A stretch of 43,445 nucleotides of DNA from Stentor coeruleus (GCA_001970955.1 MPUH01000602.1:1-43445); one strand, 5' to 3'; positions 30,555 to 40,699 are shown, counted from the first letter of the stretch. Notes: a model not told the origin generated them from the sequence alone. Numbers and translations are program-made.

Positions 30555-31627
30555 TTATTAAAATGAACAGAAATTCTATTTATTTCCTTGTAGACATAAA
30601 AATGTCTTATATAGCTCATGCACTAAAATGCAATATTTTATTATTTCATACTGAGTCACTATTATTTTAATCAATGAGATAGGAATTGCTTAAATATGGT
30701 ATACAAATTTTAATCTGTAATTTTAAGTTTAATTTTTTTAAACGGGTGCATATTTATAGAAATATATACTGAATAAACTACGAAAAAATGATTTTATTAA
30801 ACCTAGTCGGCTTATAGATTAAATTTATAAGTCGGAGTTAATTTTTTGCTCAAGCGATTTAGGATAATTTGATTACATATTTAATATGGCATACAACAAA
30901 GAGGAATATTTGGATAAATTTGAAGAATTATTGGTAAGGTTATATAAAATTCATACTATACTCAATAGAAAATATATACTGTATTTAAAAAATAAACTAT
31001 AATACTATAGCTAAAAAATAAGATTGATTTTATTCAGGATAGCTAGGATTAGAGTTAAAATATAAGTGAATTAATAGCAATTAATCATATATGCATATAT
31101 TCGAAAAATTTAAACATTTTGTAAGTAAATGCTTGAGGAAAATATATCCTCTCTTATATAATCAAAAAATTGATAATATATATTAAGGAGAAATTATATT
31201 ATCTTTCAATGATGATTGACTAATAAAATTGGGTGTGAAAGCAAAATCATAGTGAATTCATTACAGAAAGAATTGGCTGTTTAATAAATAATTAAGAGAA
31301 TTTTTTTTTTTATAAATAGATGATTATAGAAATAAATCACGAAGCTTAACTAATTTTCTCTATTCAAAAATCATTTTATCTAGTTTTTTGTGAGTGCTAG
31401 AAATTGATTTTATCAAAAATTTTGAGTTTAGTTTTGATTTCAATAGAATCTGATAATTATAAATTATCAATATTTCTTTAGCATTGCAGGGTTCTAATTG
31501 ATATTCTAAACTTTACTCTTAATGATAAATTCTGTTTTCTAAAAATTACTATATACCAATAATACCATTAGCTTAAATAAAACTTTTTCACAAAAATACA
31601 ATATTATTTAATCAAAAATTTATTAAT
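30555..31627. other. Very AT-rich gap with a short ORF and possible transposon trace
   Basis: 30886-31002 encodes 38 residues from ATG (MAYNKEEYLDKFEELLVRLY...). Just upstream, 30804-30838 contains GTCGGCTTATA and TATAAGTCGGAG, reminiscent of the ends of pogo/Tigger elements. Too weak to call an element. The rest shows nothing recognisable. Confidence 0.3.
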
Positions 31628-32395
31628 TTAAGGCATAACTTTTAGTTTATAATTTAACAAAAGCTTTTTAATCGCTTTAGCGTTACTCTTGCAATCTAGC
31701 AAGCTTCTAACTTTATACTTTTTTGATACTTTAACCTTATCATTTTCATATTGAATATTTGTGCTTTTATGCTCTTCAAAAAGTTTCTTCATAAGATTAT
31801 TATCATATCCATTAATTTCATTAAGTTTGTCACTAGCCCATTCCATTTCTTTAACATAATTCAACGCTACTACTCTTTCTTTACCAATAAATTGTTTTAT
31901 TTTCTTAGAATTTTCTATCATTTTCCCACTTTCGTCCTCACAAGCTTTCAAAATCAAGTCGATTTTAAAAAACTTTGAGTTATTTTGTTCTAATGAAGGC
32001 TTGCTTAGTCTTTCAATTTTATCTTTAGAAGGGCTCAGAGTAGGAAAGATGTTATAATTGCGCATTGGACTTAATGATGGGCTCATTTTTTTGTATTTAC
32101 GAAATCTATGAGGAGAAGTGCTTTGTTGTGTTGACGTATGAAATGGGTTTGGGGAATTAAAAGATATAGGAGATGATGATCGTGAACTTTTGGCTTTTTC
32201 GTAAAAGCGATCGTGTACTTGGCTGAGGATTTCTTCTGTTGCTGTTATAAGTTTTTTGTTTTGCGGGCTGAGGTTATTAAGGAAGCTTAAAGGAGCTGGA
32301 GTTACTGAAGCAGGTCTTTGAGACAAACTGCTGTCTTTTCTTGGAGGAGTAGTTGTCTGAAGTATTTCTGAATATTTCTTGATATAGTGATTCAT
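31628..32395 (-). CDS. Unrecognised Ser/Pro-rich protein with a Lys-rich helical C-terminal half
   Basis: 255 residues, intronless, ATG at 32395, stop TAA. The N-terminal half is low complexity, rich in Ser, Pro and Thr (QTTTPPRKDSSLSQRPASVT; SPHRFRKYKKMSPSLSP), with many potential proline-directed phosphorylation sites. The C-terminal half is predicted helical and Lys/Glu-rich (KIKQFIGKERVVALNYVKEM; NDKVKVSKKYKVRSLLD). No family recognised. Cytoskeletal or chromatin adaptor proteins can look like this, but nothing specific supports either. Confidence 0.75.
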   Translation of the reverse strand: MNHYIKKYSEILQTTTPPRKDSSLSQRPASVTPAPLSFLNNLSPQNKKLITATEEILSQVHDRFYEKAKSSRSSSPISFNSPNPFHTSTQQSTSPHRFRKYKKMSPSLSPMRNYNIFPTLSPSKDKIERLSKPSLEQNNSKFFKIDLILKACEDESGKMIENSKKIKQFIGKERVVALNYVKEMEWASDKLNEINGYDNNLMKKLFEEHKSTNIQYENDKVKVSKKYKVRSLLDCKSNAKAIKKLLLNYKLKVMP

Positions 32396-32869
32396 ATTAT
32401 AGAAGGTTTATATGATAATTATTGGAGTGATCGAAATTTAAGAAGCTATTATTCATTAAGAGTTAAAATTATAGAGAAGAAAGATATACTGAATAAAAGA
32501 GCTTTAGGTAGGATGTTTTAGGGTAAACAGAAGTTGGACTAGCATTTTTATCTAAAAAATTGTTGAAAATGGTGCGCTAAACCACTTATTGAACTTGATA
32601 ATGTGCTTACCTCTGCTATGAACAGTAGTATTTTTCCCATTAATTTAGAAAAACTAAGTGCTATTTTAGTTAATGAATTCCTCTATGATTTTTCCAAATT
32701 ACTTTAGAGTTTGGTTTAAAATGATTTTTCACTAGGGTAATTTGAATAATCTTCTATTCTGTTATAATATTGTTTTATGTCTCTCTATATTGCTTCATCT
32801 TTGATATTTATTACAACACTTTAGATACATGTAAGCTTCTAATTGTTTGCAAAATTTTTAGGGAGTATA
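32396..32869. other. Gap between the Ser/Pro-rich gene and the transposon relic
   Basis: A stop-bounded + strand frame about 32570-32707 reads KPLIELDNVLTSAMNSSIFP and similar, possibly a relic. Otherwise AT-rich with nothing recognised. Confidence 0.3.
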
Positions 32870-33798
32870 CAGTAAAACCTGTTAAGTTGAGCAACTGACT
32901 AAAATAGCATAAACTTCCCTTAGCCAGCCTTGCATAAGTTAGGCAGTAGCTTATAATTTTGCTTTATTTGACCCTGTGCAAGTTGGGCACTAATATAAAT
33001 GGTGCGAACGCTAGAGAAAAAAATTGAACTTATTAGGTTTGTTGAAGCAGGGAACTCAGAAAGAAAGCAGCAAATGAGTTTAAAATATCCAAGTCAAGTG
33101 CTCATTATCGAAAGCACTTAATATGCTATCTAATTGCTTGATTAGACGATTTAACTCATTCCAAGAGTTTAGACATCTCGATAGAATAAACTGGATTTCT
33201 CATGCATGGAATGATGTCAAGACTCAACGCATAGAGCATTGATTTGTAAAAGCAGGATTTAGCCAGAAAGGTATGGAAATACATTAATAGACGAAGAGGC
33301 TATCTATGAGATAGAAAAAATGTCTTCTATGGCTATTAGAGGCAGTGAAAAAAATTCAGTAGACGAGTTTCTTTCTTTTGATAACAATCTATAGACTTGC
33401 GATTTAATTGATAAGAGCGAAGATTTATGCAACGAGCTTATAAAAGAATGCTCAGATTTGTACCCAGAAGAAGCTCTTACTTTAAATCAATCTAATTCAA
33501 ATCATTCTGACAATAAAGAACCTAGACATGCTGAATATTCCTTATCTATAGCGATGGCTATATAAAATATTTGTGTGAAGTTGCCAGAAGCAATTTCATC
33601 TATAAGCGTGATTGAAAGTCTCTTCGCTAAAAAATCAATTTAAAAAAGCAGCAATCGATAATAAGCTACTTAAAGAAATAGTTTTAGCTAACTGGTCTGT
33701 AGTAAAAAAAATTAATCGGAAAAATCTTCTAACTTGTATAAATAAGTTGGGCAAAATTTTTGGAACAGAGGGTGACCAACTTAAACATGTGTTATAAA
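32870..33798 (+). mobile_element. Dead, internally deleted Tigger/pogo-type DNA transposon
   Basis: The left end CAGTAAAACCTGTTAAGTTG follows TA, as in Tigger/pogo elements (TA target site). The right end, read inversely, is ATAACACATGTTTAAGTTGG, a diverged copy. Near 32999-33130 a helix-turn-helix start is visible in two frames (TLEKKIELIRFVEAGN, then RKKAANEFKISKSS). It is followed directly by the C-terminal part of a DDE transposase: AHYRKHL, then AWNDVKTQRIEH and VKAGF (33249-33260), matching the AW..V...TI.N.FRKAGF block of Tigger proteins. The catalytic DDE core between them is missing. A tail frame (33285-33640) has TAG and TAA stops. The copy cannot make transposase. Confidence 0.85.
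32883..33756. repeat. Subterminal AAGTT-RGGCA repeats of the Tigger-like relic
   Basis: Four copies lie in the same orientation: TAAGTTGAGCAACT at 32883, ATAAGTTAGGCAGT at 32934, GCAAGTTGGGCACT at 32978 and AATAAGTTGGGCAAA at 33741. Repeats like these near transposon ends often bind the transposase HTH; that role here is inferred. Confidence 0.65.
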
Positions 33799-34300
33799 AA
33801 AAATTCTAAATATACTTTCAGTTTGAAAATTGTTTCTTCATGCTTTAAATATATATTACTCTTATATTATTTATTTAACTAATATATATTAGTAAAATAA
33901 ACTCGCCTTGATTAATTTTACAAAATAACTTTACATTTGAAGTTATTAAAACTATCTTCATAAAACTTTGTAACAAGCATTGTAATGTATTATAATTTTA
34001 GAAATTTAATTAAGCTAAATCTTATTATGATTTCATCAAAACAACTCTGAGTAAATATGCTTTAATCTAAAGCTATTATTTATTAAAACTTAATTTTCTT
34101 CACTTCATAATAAAGTTATATCAAAAGCATAGATAATAAATCAACTAAGAATTTATTATTGACTTCTAGCAAAAATAAAATTTAAGTAAGACTATAATTA
34201 TTATTATTTATGACAAAATTGATAAATTTTTGAGAGCGACGATATATTGATAATAAATTTTCAAAAATATTAGTATGTAGACATTTTGATATAATATTAA
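33799..34300. other. Very AT-rich gap before the RING-array gene
   Basis: No gene or structured repeat was recognised. Confidence 0.4.
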
Positions 34301-36715
34301 ATGGAAGGATGCTCAAGTCAACATTGCAAAATAGGTAATATAAAGTTAGTTCATGGGAATCATCGCCTCTGTGAAGAATGCCTAGGAGAATATTTTGAAA
34401 AATATAACACAATCGAATGCAAAGAATGCAAAAACTCAGCTTTTAGTTTAATGCAAAATTATTATTTATGCGAATGCGAATTTTCTGTTGAAAAATACTA
34501 TTTAAAAACTTGTAGAAATCATATTTATTGTAATCACTGCATCCAATATTCAAACTTCATAGATAAATGCGAATTTTGTGAAGCTACCTTTAACAAAAAG
34601 AAAATTTGCATGCATCATTTTGACATAATTGACAATTGCTTATCAATAGCCAATCCAGCCTGTTCTAATTATTTTTCTCATACTTATTGTGAAAAAGCAT
34701 TGATACAAATTAATGAAGAATTTGATTCATTGCAAAGTCAGTGCCATTGGTGCAAATTATTATATACTGCAGTTGAAATTCCATTTAATATATGTGCTTT
34801 ATGCAAAATTAATTCTATTGAAGATACCCAACAAACTTATTGTGAAAGTCATAGGCACTGTAATAAATGTATTGCATCATTAGCATTGAAATACTTTCAG
34901 GTTTTTTTAGATATTCAAGATTGTAGCAGCTGTAAAAGACATTTCAAAAATTCATATAATGTTGGAGGAAGTAGAAAAAATATAATGAGCCAAGAAATGA
35001 CTGAAAAATGGTGTGATGAATGCAATCAAAAAAGTCAAAATTTAATACTAAATCCTTCCTGCTTAAAAAATCACTCATATTGTGATAAATGCTTTAAGAA
35101 TTATAAAAATAAAATAAAGATAGAAGGTAAGAAATGCGAGAAATGCTTAATTTATTACAGTGCAGTTAAGGAGCATATGTGCCATCTTTGCAAAAAAGCG
35201 GGTTTCAATTTGATTGCATTCTCTACTTGTCAGAAACATCTATTTTGCTTAAAATGCTTTAAGATACTATTAAGTAATTTTCAAAAATATGATATTCAAT
35301 GTAGTGCTTGTTCAGTATATTTAAAAAATGAAAGTATGACTAATAAAAATATAAATAAATGTTTTGGATGCAATCAAGTTAATCAAGCATATATTAATCC
35401 TAGTTGTGATATTTATCATGAATACTGTGAAAAATGTATTAAAAAATATATACATTCTTGCTTTGAATGCGAAAGTTGTAAAACATTTAATTCAGAGCGG
35501 ATTCTTCAATTATGTGATTTGTGTAAAGCTACAGATTTAAGCGGTAGTAGAGTTGCAGGCTGCCAATCTCACAGTTATTGCATATACTGCATTGATATTT
35601 TAAATAAAGATAATTATAATCTTTATAGCTTTAAAGATCATTGCAATTTGTGCGAAAATTATTTTAAAAATTCTATACCCATTGCTGAAGAAAATTTAGA
35701 TTCTCATATCTTAACAGATATATTTTGCTTTTCATGTGCGTGCAGACTTACAGAAAAGATTTTAGTATTAAATACTGAGTGTATTTTCAACCATATTTAT
35801 TGTTTAAATTGCTATGAAAAATTAGAGACCTTAGGTTTTAAATGTACAAGCTGTAGTCATATTTTAAATGATTGCCAAAAATATTACTGCTATTTATGCA
35901 GAATAAAAGTATCAAGAGGCAAAGTAACTATCTGTAAAGATCATGATTATTGCGATTCTTGCAAAAAAATGCTAGAATTAAAACCTTTTCCTGTATATAC
36001 CAAAATAAAAAACTGTGAAAACTGTAATCGCTACTTTTTTGGAAAACTTAAAGATAAGAATACACTTTCTCCTCCCTTTAATGGAGGAAACAATAAAAAT
36101 CAGCAAACCAAAAAAAATACTGTAAAAAATAAATCTTATCAAATGAATAAAAAATCAATAGAAGAAGACAAAAATTGCTATGAAAATCCAATTCAAAAAG
36201 TAGAAAATACAATTAATCCCGATAAAAATCAAGGAGTTTTATCACTGAATACTAACTTAAATTCTAGCATGTTTCAAGATAGTTTTGGGGTATGCAAATT
36301 CTGTCGTGCTTTAGGTAAGCTAATGGAATGTCAGCATCCATTTTGTTACTCTTGTTTTTCACAGAGTTTCAGAATTATGTTCAATAATTTCTTGAAGGCA
36401 CTAAGACAAGGAATATATCAAATAAACCATGAAAATCAAATTATCAAATGCATTTACGATAATTGTAATAGTCGCTATTGTATCCCTTTCAATTCATTTA
36501 AAGAAATTGCTATAGAAGATATGAAATCAAATAATTTATATGTTGAAGGAATCCTTGATTATTATTCTTTACATTTTGAGGGATTTCCTTTATCTTTTTA
36601 TCATTGTAATTGTATGGGAGAGGTATTTTTTGGCATATATCCAGGCGACCCAATAATATGCCATTACTGCAAAATCAATTATAATCCAGATTCATACTAT
36701 TACCTTAGTAATTAG
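34301..36715 (+). CDS. Giant tandem RING-like zinc-binding protein (about eleven units)
   Basis: 804 residues, intronless, TAG stop. Almost the whole protein repeats a RING-type C3HC4 pattern: C-x2-C, about 15 residues, C-x(2-3)-H-x-[YF]-C-x2-C, about 20 residues, C-x2-C. Central pieces include CRNHIYCNHC, CESHRHCNKC, CLKNHSYCDKC, CQKHLFCLKC, CDIYHEYCEKC, CQSHSYCIYC, CIFNHIYCLNC, CKDHDYCDSC and CQHPFCYSC, roughly 65-70 residues apart. Partial or degenerate units occur (HTYCEKA). A Lys/Asn-rich linker (residues about 590-660) separates the last unit, which continues into another Cys-rich C-terminal region. RING domains usually bind E2 enzymes in ubiquitin ligases; whether any unit here does so is unknown. 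No other domain is visible. The gene starts about 500 bp after the transposon relic. Confidence 0.88.
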   Translation: MEGCSSQHCKIGNIKLVHGNHRLCEECLGEYFEKYNTIECKECKNSAFSLMQNYYLCECEFSVEKYYLKTCRNHIYCNHCIQYSNFIDKCEFCEATFNKKKICMHHFDIIDNCLSIANPACSNYFSHTYCEKALIQINEEFDSLQSQCHWCKLLYTAVEIPFNICALCKINSIEDTQQTYCESHRHCNKCIASLALKYFQVFLDIQDCSSCKRHFKNSYNVGGSRKNIMSQEMTEKWCDECNQKSQNLILNPSCLKNHSYCDKCFKNYKNKIKIEGKKCEKCLIYYSAVKEHMCHLCKKAGFNLIAFSTCQKHLFCLKCFKILLSNFQKYDIQCSACSVYLKNESMTNKNINKCFGCNQVNQAYINPSCDIYHEYCEKCIKKYIHSCFECESCKTFNSERILQLCDLCKATDLSGSRVAGCQSHSYCIYCIDILNKDNYNLYSFKDHCNLCENYFKNSIPIAEENLDSHILTDIFCFSCACRLTEKILVLNTECIFNHIYCLNCYEKLETLGFKCTSCSHILNDCQKYYCYLCRIKVSRGKVTICKDHDYCDSCKKMLELKPFPVYTKIKNCENCNRYFFGKLKDKNTLSPPFNGGNNKNQQTKKNTVKNKSYQMNKKSIEEDKNCYENPIQKVENTINPDKNQGVLSLNTNLNSSMFQDSFGVCKFCRALGKLMECQHPFCYSCFSQSFRIMFNNFLKALRQGIYQINHENQIIKCIYDNCNSRYCIPFNSFKEIAIEDMKSNNLYVEGILDYYSLHFEGFPLSFYHCNCMGEVFFGIYPGDPIICHYCKINYNPDSYYYLSN

Positions 36716-37610
36716 ATTAATTTAGTTTGCTAGTTCATTACCTACAATTTAAAGTGTTTCAATTTATTATTATCATTTCTATCTCATATATCCAAGAAGT
36801 CACAACTTCCTAATTTCTTTGAAGGGTGCTTAAATTACTAGAAATTTCATAATTTTCCTACACTAAATTCCTCAAATATTTTGCATTAGCAAAATTCTTC
36901 CTTACAATTGAACTATACTTCAAATTTGCAAGGATTTCTGAAGATTGCTATCATCAACCCTTCCAGCCTGATGAGATTATGAATCTTACATATTTTCATT
37001 ATCTTACTATTTAGGTAAATTTTTCAGTTTTAGACTTGAGGCTCTAAGTCCTAGATTTTTACGATTTAACTAAGAAAGTATTGCTATTGGCAATATGCAT
37101 ACTAATATTTTTTTCAATCTAGGTGCTTGCTTTTAATTTTTCAATTTAAATTTAAGATCTTTTAATATCATTTTTGTTAATTCCATAATAGCTTTATATG
37201 CTTTATTGAGTCTATAAATATATTATTTTATTCAATTTTAGTATATTATTTTTATCAGAATTAATTCATACTTTTTTATAATATAAAGACTTTTCATATT
37301 ATTATATATCTGAATCAAGTCTGGCTACTTCATAAAAACTTCCTTAAAAATTAAAATCTTTCTCAGCAATCGTCATATTTTCATATCTAAAATCAACAAA
37401 ACGTCGAATCATCATAAAAAACCCACATCATTTTCTATCTTCTATAACATATTTTTGCAAATTATTCCAAGTTATAAGATCTAACCTAAAATCTATATTA
37501 TAGTTATTTCACTGTAGCACCTTTTAGCACTTTAAATATCTTTATTCTTTCTCTAAGCTTCTTAAATGGAATGATAAACGGATAGTGAAAAATATTATGC
37601 CTAATTAACT
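36716..37610. other. Gap with a relic-like + strand frame
   Basis: About 36860-37010 one + frame reads KFLKYFALAKFFLTIELYFK and FQPDEIMNLTYFHYL between stops; it may be decayed coding DNA. 37330-37560 is C-rich and G-poor on the + strand, as expected for the 3' flank of the reverse gene that follows. Confidence 0.35.
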
Positions 37611-37874
37611 TTAATCTAAATCAATATTCTCGAAAGCTATTTCAATTTTGTTACCTGTTTTCTCGCTTTCCTCTTTATCATCATCTAGAGCAGAATCCAT
37701 TGGCTCAGGTAAATCATCACTTTCCACTTCAGCAGCATCATCAAGAGTTTTAGATTCATCATCAGCTGCTTCGACTATATCTTCAATGACTCCATCTTGC
37801 AAGAATGAGAATTGTTGAGCTTTAACGAATGGAGAAGCAATGCAAAATAGGAGAATGAGGAACTTCAAAGACAT
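37611..37874 (-). CDS. Small secreted acidic protein
   Basis: 87 residues, intronless, ATG at 37874, TAA stop. A classic signal peptide (MSLKFLILLFCIASPFVKA, likely cleaved before QQF) is followed by about 68 residues with very high Asp/Glu content (VEAADDESKTLDDAAEVESD) and almost no Lys, Arg or Cys until near the end. Acidic secreted peptides can be Ca2+-binding granule or alveolar proteins, propeptides or pheromone-like factors in ciliates; the sequence alone does not decide. No paralogue lies in the window. Confidence 0.75.
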   Translation of the reverse strand: MSLKFLILLFCIASPFVKAQQFSFLQDGVIEDIVEAADDESKTLDDAAEVESDDLPEPMDSALDDDKEESEKTGNKIEIAFENIDLD

Positions 37875-39007
37875 ATTTTTATAATAAGCTAAATAAAACC
37901 ATAAATATAAAGCTTATCAAGAAAAGATTGTGAAAGGTGAAGAGTGAATTAGATATCACTAAAGAAAATAGCAATTATGCTTAAGCCTTGATTTTTAGAT
38001 TGAAAATATTTTATGTGAAGATGTGATATATAATTTAAAACAAAAATATTGATGTTTATAAGTTTTTATTTGATTACGGATTGAAGAGAGTTAGTGGTCT
38101 TTTTGCTTTAAATATAGGCAAATTATTAAGAGATATATCAGGGATATTAAGATTACTTTTTATTATCGTTAAAAGGCTTTAACCATCACAAAGTATTTTC
38201 AGTAGCCGTTTTTAATTTTTCTATTCGCTGCTTGGATAGCTTTGGAATTTGGCTTAAGATTAATCATAGTTTATAATTTCTTTATAACAAGGGCATTTTG
38301 TTTTATATGTACTAGCATCAGGATCTTAAAGCATATCAAATTTGTATTAAAAGTGTATGGATTTAAGTAAGTTTTGATATAATCCAAATTGCACCCAGTA
38401 ATATATCATAAACAATTTATTGAGTTTTTATGATATGCTTTCAACTAAATGAGTGCTCTAAAAGTGCAAAGTGTTAGCATTGAAATCTACTTTAATTATT
38501 ATCTTAACAATTTTTTTAATAAATATATAGATTATAGCATTAGCAAAAGAATTAAAAGTTTACTTCACATAGCCAAGCTTACCTATTAAAATTTATTTTT
38601 AATAAAAGAAAGCTTGGTGTAGCAAATAAAAATTGCTGGTTTATATAAAACTAATCTCCACAATGATACACTTTATTTTGACTTTAAATTATCAAATAAT
38701 TCATTTTAAATCTTATGTTGACTCCAAATAATTTTATCATAGCATTTAAAGATAATATTTGTCATATAGCTTTCATTATCAAAATTAAAAATCAAATTTA
38801 CATATTTTATCATTCACAAAATATGTATTTTGCTTTCAAAAAAATCAGCTCTAATAATTTTTCGAAACTTGCTAGTATATTTGCTATGTCTTTAAAATTA
38901 AAACCTATATCACTCACTTCATATTGCCAATCTCATACATATTTCCCATAAATAATTCCTAAACCTTACAAAAAACACCGAAAATTAAATTTTAAAGGCT
39001 AATAAAA
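37875..39007. other. AT-rich gap with one strong hairpin
   Basis: Apart from the hairpin at 38573 nothing is convincing. A 78-codon + frame at 38715-38951 starts at ATG (MLTPNNFIIAFKDNICHIAF...) but is AT-driven, unlike other genes in composition, and matches nothing known to me. Confidence 0.35.
38573..38617. repeat. Two-part inverted repeat (hairpin)
   Basis: CCAAGCTT (38573-38580) pairs with AAGCTTGG (38610-38617), and inside it TATTAAAA (38584-38591) pairs with TTTTAATA (38597-38604), with a 5-nt loop and a small asymmetric internal loop. It could be a transcript end structure, a remnant of a small inverted-repeat element, or chance. Confidence 0.6.
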
Positions 39008-39955
39008 ATGCTCAGGCCACTTATGCGAAGAATCTCCTTACAAGAAATAAGTGCCCTTACGTCCAGCTTCAAATTTAATGCTCCAGCTAGCCTTATACCC
39101 CCTCTAGAATTCACTACACTTCCAAGTGTTGGAGTTTTCACTGGGGGATACGAAGTGTTCCGTGATTTTGCAATGGTAGCACCCACTTAGGAAAGCATCA
39201 CAACAATAAGCAGCAATGGACTTGGTCTCGGCACAGGGTTGATTTTATTTTCATTAGGCATGAGGTCAATATTCTCCCCTTTTATACTTATCAGTCAGGT
39301 CAATGCATTAAAAATGCAGCTCTTGCAACCTGAATATACAAATATTAGAGCTGAAATGATGCAAGCTTATAAATCCGGAGATAGGGCCAAGATATCTAAG
39401 ATGAATGATGAAATGCAGCTTTTAAGAGTTAAGCACAACATAAGGACTGGACTTAATGTCATTCCAATATTCCAACTACCTTTTATTATATACTTTTTTT
39501 GGACACTACAAGAAATGACTTATAATATTGATGAGTTCCCAAGCATGCAAACAGATGGTTTTTTGTGGTTTAAGAACCTTACTGAAGCTGATCCCTATTT
39601 TATTTTACCGCTTAGTTTGGCAATAACGTCATTTCTTTCAATCCACAAAAGTCCTTCAAGCTCACAGAATATTGGCCCATCAGGGAGGTATATTAAGTAT
39701 TTGAAATATGCAGTGTTCCTTGGTATTCCTATTACAGCAAGTTTCCCTTCAGCTATTGTATTGAATTGGTTCATTATGTCTTTTTTCCAGCTTTTGCTTA
39801 ACTCTTTGGTTTATACAAAAAGAGGCAAGCAACTCATAGGAATTCCCCAGTATCTTCCTGGGTCGATACTTGAAAAATTTAATACAGTTGTCAAGTCCCC
39901 TGTGATCAAGCCAACTGTCTACCAACATAAGCCGAATGTTCCAAAGCCTAAGTAA
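39008..39955 (+). CDS. OXA1: OXA1/YidC-family mitochondrial membrane insertase, two exons
   Basis: Exons 39008-39175 and 39191-39955 join in frame to 310 residues. The N-terminus (MLRPLMRRISLQEISALTSS) is an Arg-rich mitochondrial presequence. The insertase core begins GLGLGTGLILFSLGMRSIFS and includes LQPEYTNIRAEMMQAYKSGD (the cytosolic/matrix hairpin typical of OXA1), then FQLPFIIYFFWTLQEM, TDGFLWFKNLTEADPYFILP, and ITASFPSAIVLNWFIMSFFQ, matching the conserved transmembrane helices. OXA1 inserts mitochondrially encoded and some nuclear-encoded proteins into the inner membrane. The intron removes an in-frame TAG, and without it the hydrophobic core lacks its N-terminus. The FOR20-like gene starts about 50 bp downstream on the same strand. 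Confidence 0.92.
39176..39190 (+). other. 15-nt intron in OXA1
   Basis: GTAGCACCCACTTAG, A at position 10, unusually C-rich. Splicing joins FRDFAM to ESITTISSNG. Confidence 0.9.
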
Positions 39956-40005
39956 GTTAAATTATTTAGAATAAGAATTGGTATTTGTGGCACCTATAAT
40001 AAATA

Positions 40006-40434
40006 ATGAGTGATTTGAAGAATTTCCTTCTTGAAAATCTAGAGCGAAATGGGTCACTTGAAGTAATAAAATCTGAACTTAAAAGCAATCTTTTCAATAC
40101 TTTACGAGAAGATACGCCATCGAAATCACAGACAGGAGTTGAAAGCGAAAAAGGTGAATTAGCTGCAGAGATTGTTAGGGATTTTTTTGAAACTTTTTGT
40201 ATGCAGTACTCACTTAGTGTGTTTTTGCCTGAGTCTAAACTACCTGAAAGACCATATCAGCGAGATGCATTAGAGAAAAAACTAGGTATTAAAGGCATTG
40301 AAGATCTTCCTATTCTTTCAGCACTTCTTAGTAGTATGAAAAAAGGTTCAGATGGGATAATAGGAGAAAGTATTCTGAGTTCGAGTTTTAGTGGCCAAAA
40401 TACTGAAGAATTTAATGTTGAGAAAAATAAATAG
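40006..40434 (+). CDS. FOR20/CEP20-like LisH protein (FOP family)
   Basis: 142 residues, intronless, TAG stop. The layout matches FOR20 and the N-terminus of FOP: a short N-terminal helix (LKNFLLENLERNGSLEVIKS) then the LisH dimerisation motif GELAAEIVRDFFETFCMQYS followed by LSVFLPESKLPERPYQRDAL and LGIKG. In other eukaryotes, including Paramecium, FOR20 is needed for basal-body assembly and docking of cilia, fitting a heavily ciliated cell. The C-terminal 30 residues are Ser-rich and acidic. A shortened FOP/TOF-type LisH protein is the alternative. Only 50 bp separate it from the OXA1 stop codon. Confidence 0.8.
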   Translation: MSDLKNFLLENLERNGSLEVIKSELKSNLFNTLREDTPSKSQTGVESEKGELAAEIVRDFFETFCMQYSLSVFLPESKLPERPYQRDALEKKLGIKGIEDLPILSALLSSMKKGSDGIIGESILSSSFSGQNTEEFNVEKNK

Positions 40435-40699
40435 TTTAAAAATTGGAAATTAAATCATTGATTAGTATTAATCGCGTATAAGCTATTTTTCTATGCATGA
40501 TTTGGTAGCTATTTTTCCTTGGATATAAAAATCACCTTTTGATATTAAATAACAAATATCAAGGGCTAAAATTAAGGAAATACTCTTAAGGTATTAAAAA
40601 TTAATAATTTTTATAAGAAATTTTGTAAACCTCCAACGCTATATTAATCCTTTTTATATCTAATCTCTTATATATTTTTATATAATACTTATAATATAT
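40435..40699. promoter_or_regulatory. AT-rich spacer upstream of the 53-codon ORF
   Basis: Very AT-rich; no specific element recognised. Confidence 0.25.

Noticed and set aside
30804-30838. Second Tigger/pogo element suggested by GTCGGCTTATA and TATAAGTCGG
   Set aside because: The inverted match is imperfect, there is no partner end, and the 38-codon ORF beside it has no clear transposase motif.
38715-38951. 78-codon + strand ORF
   Set aside because: AT-driven composition (Ile, Asn, Phe, Lys) unlike the real genes here, and no recognisable motif.
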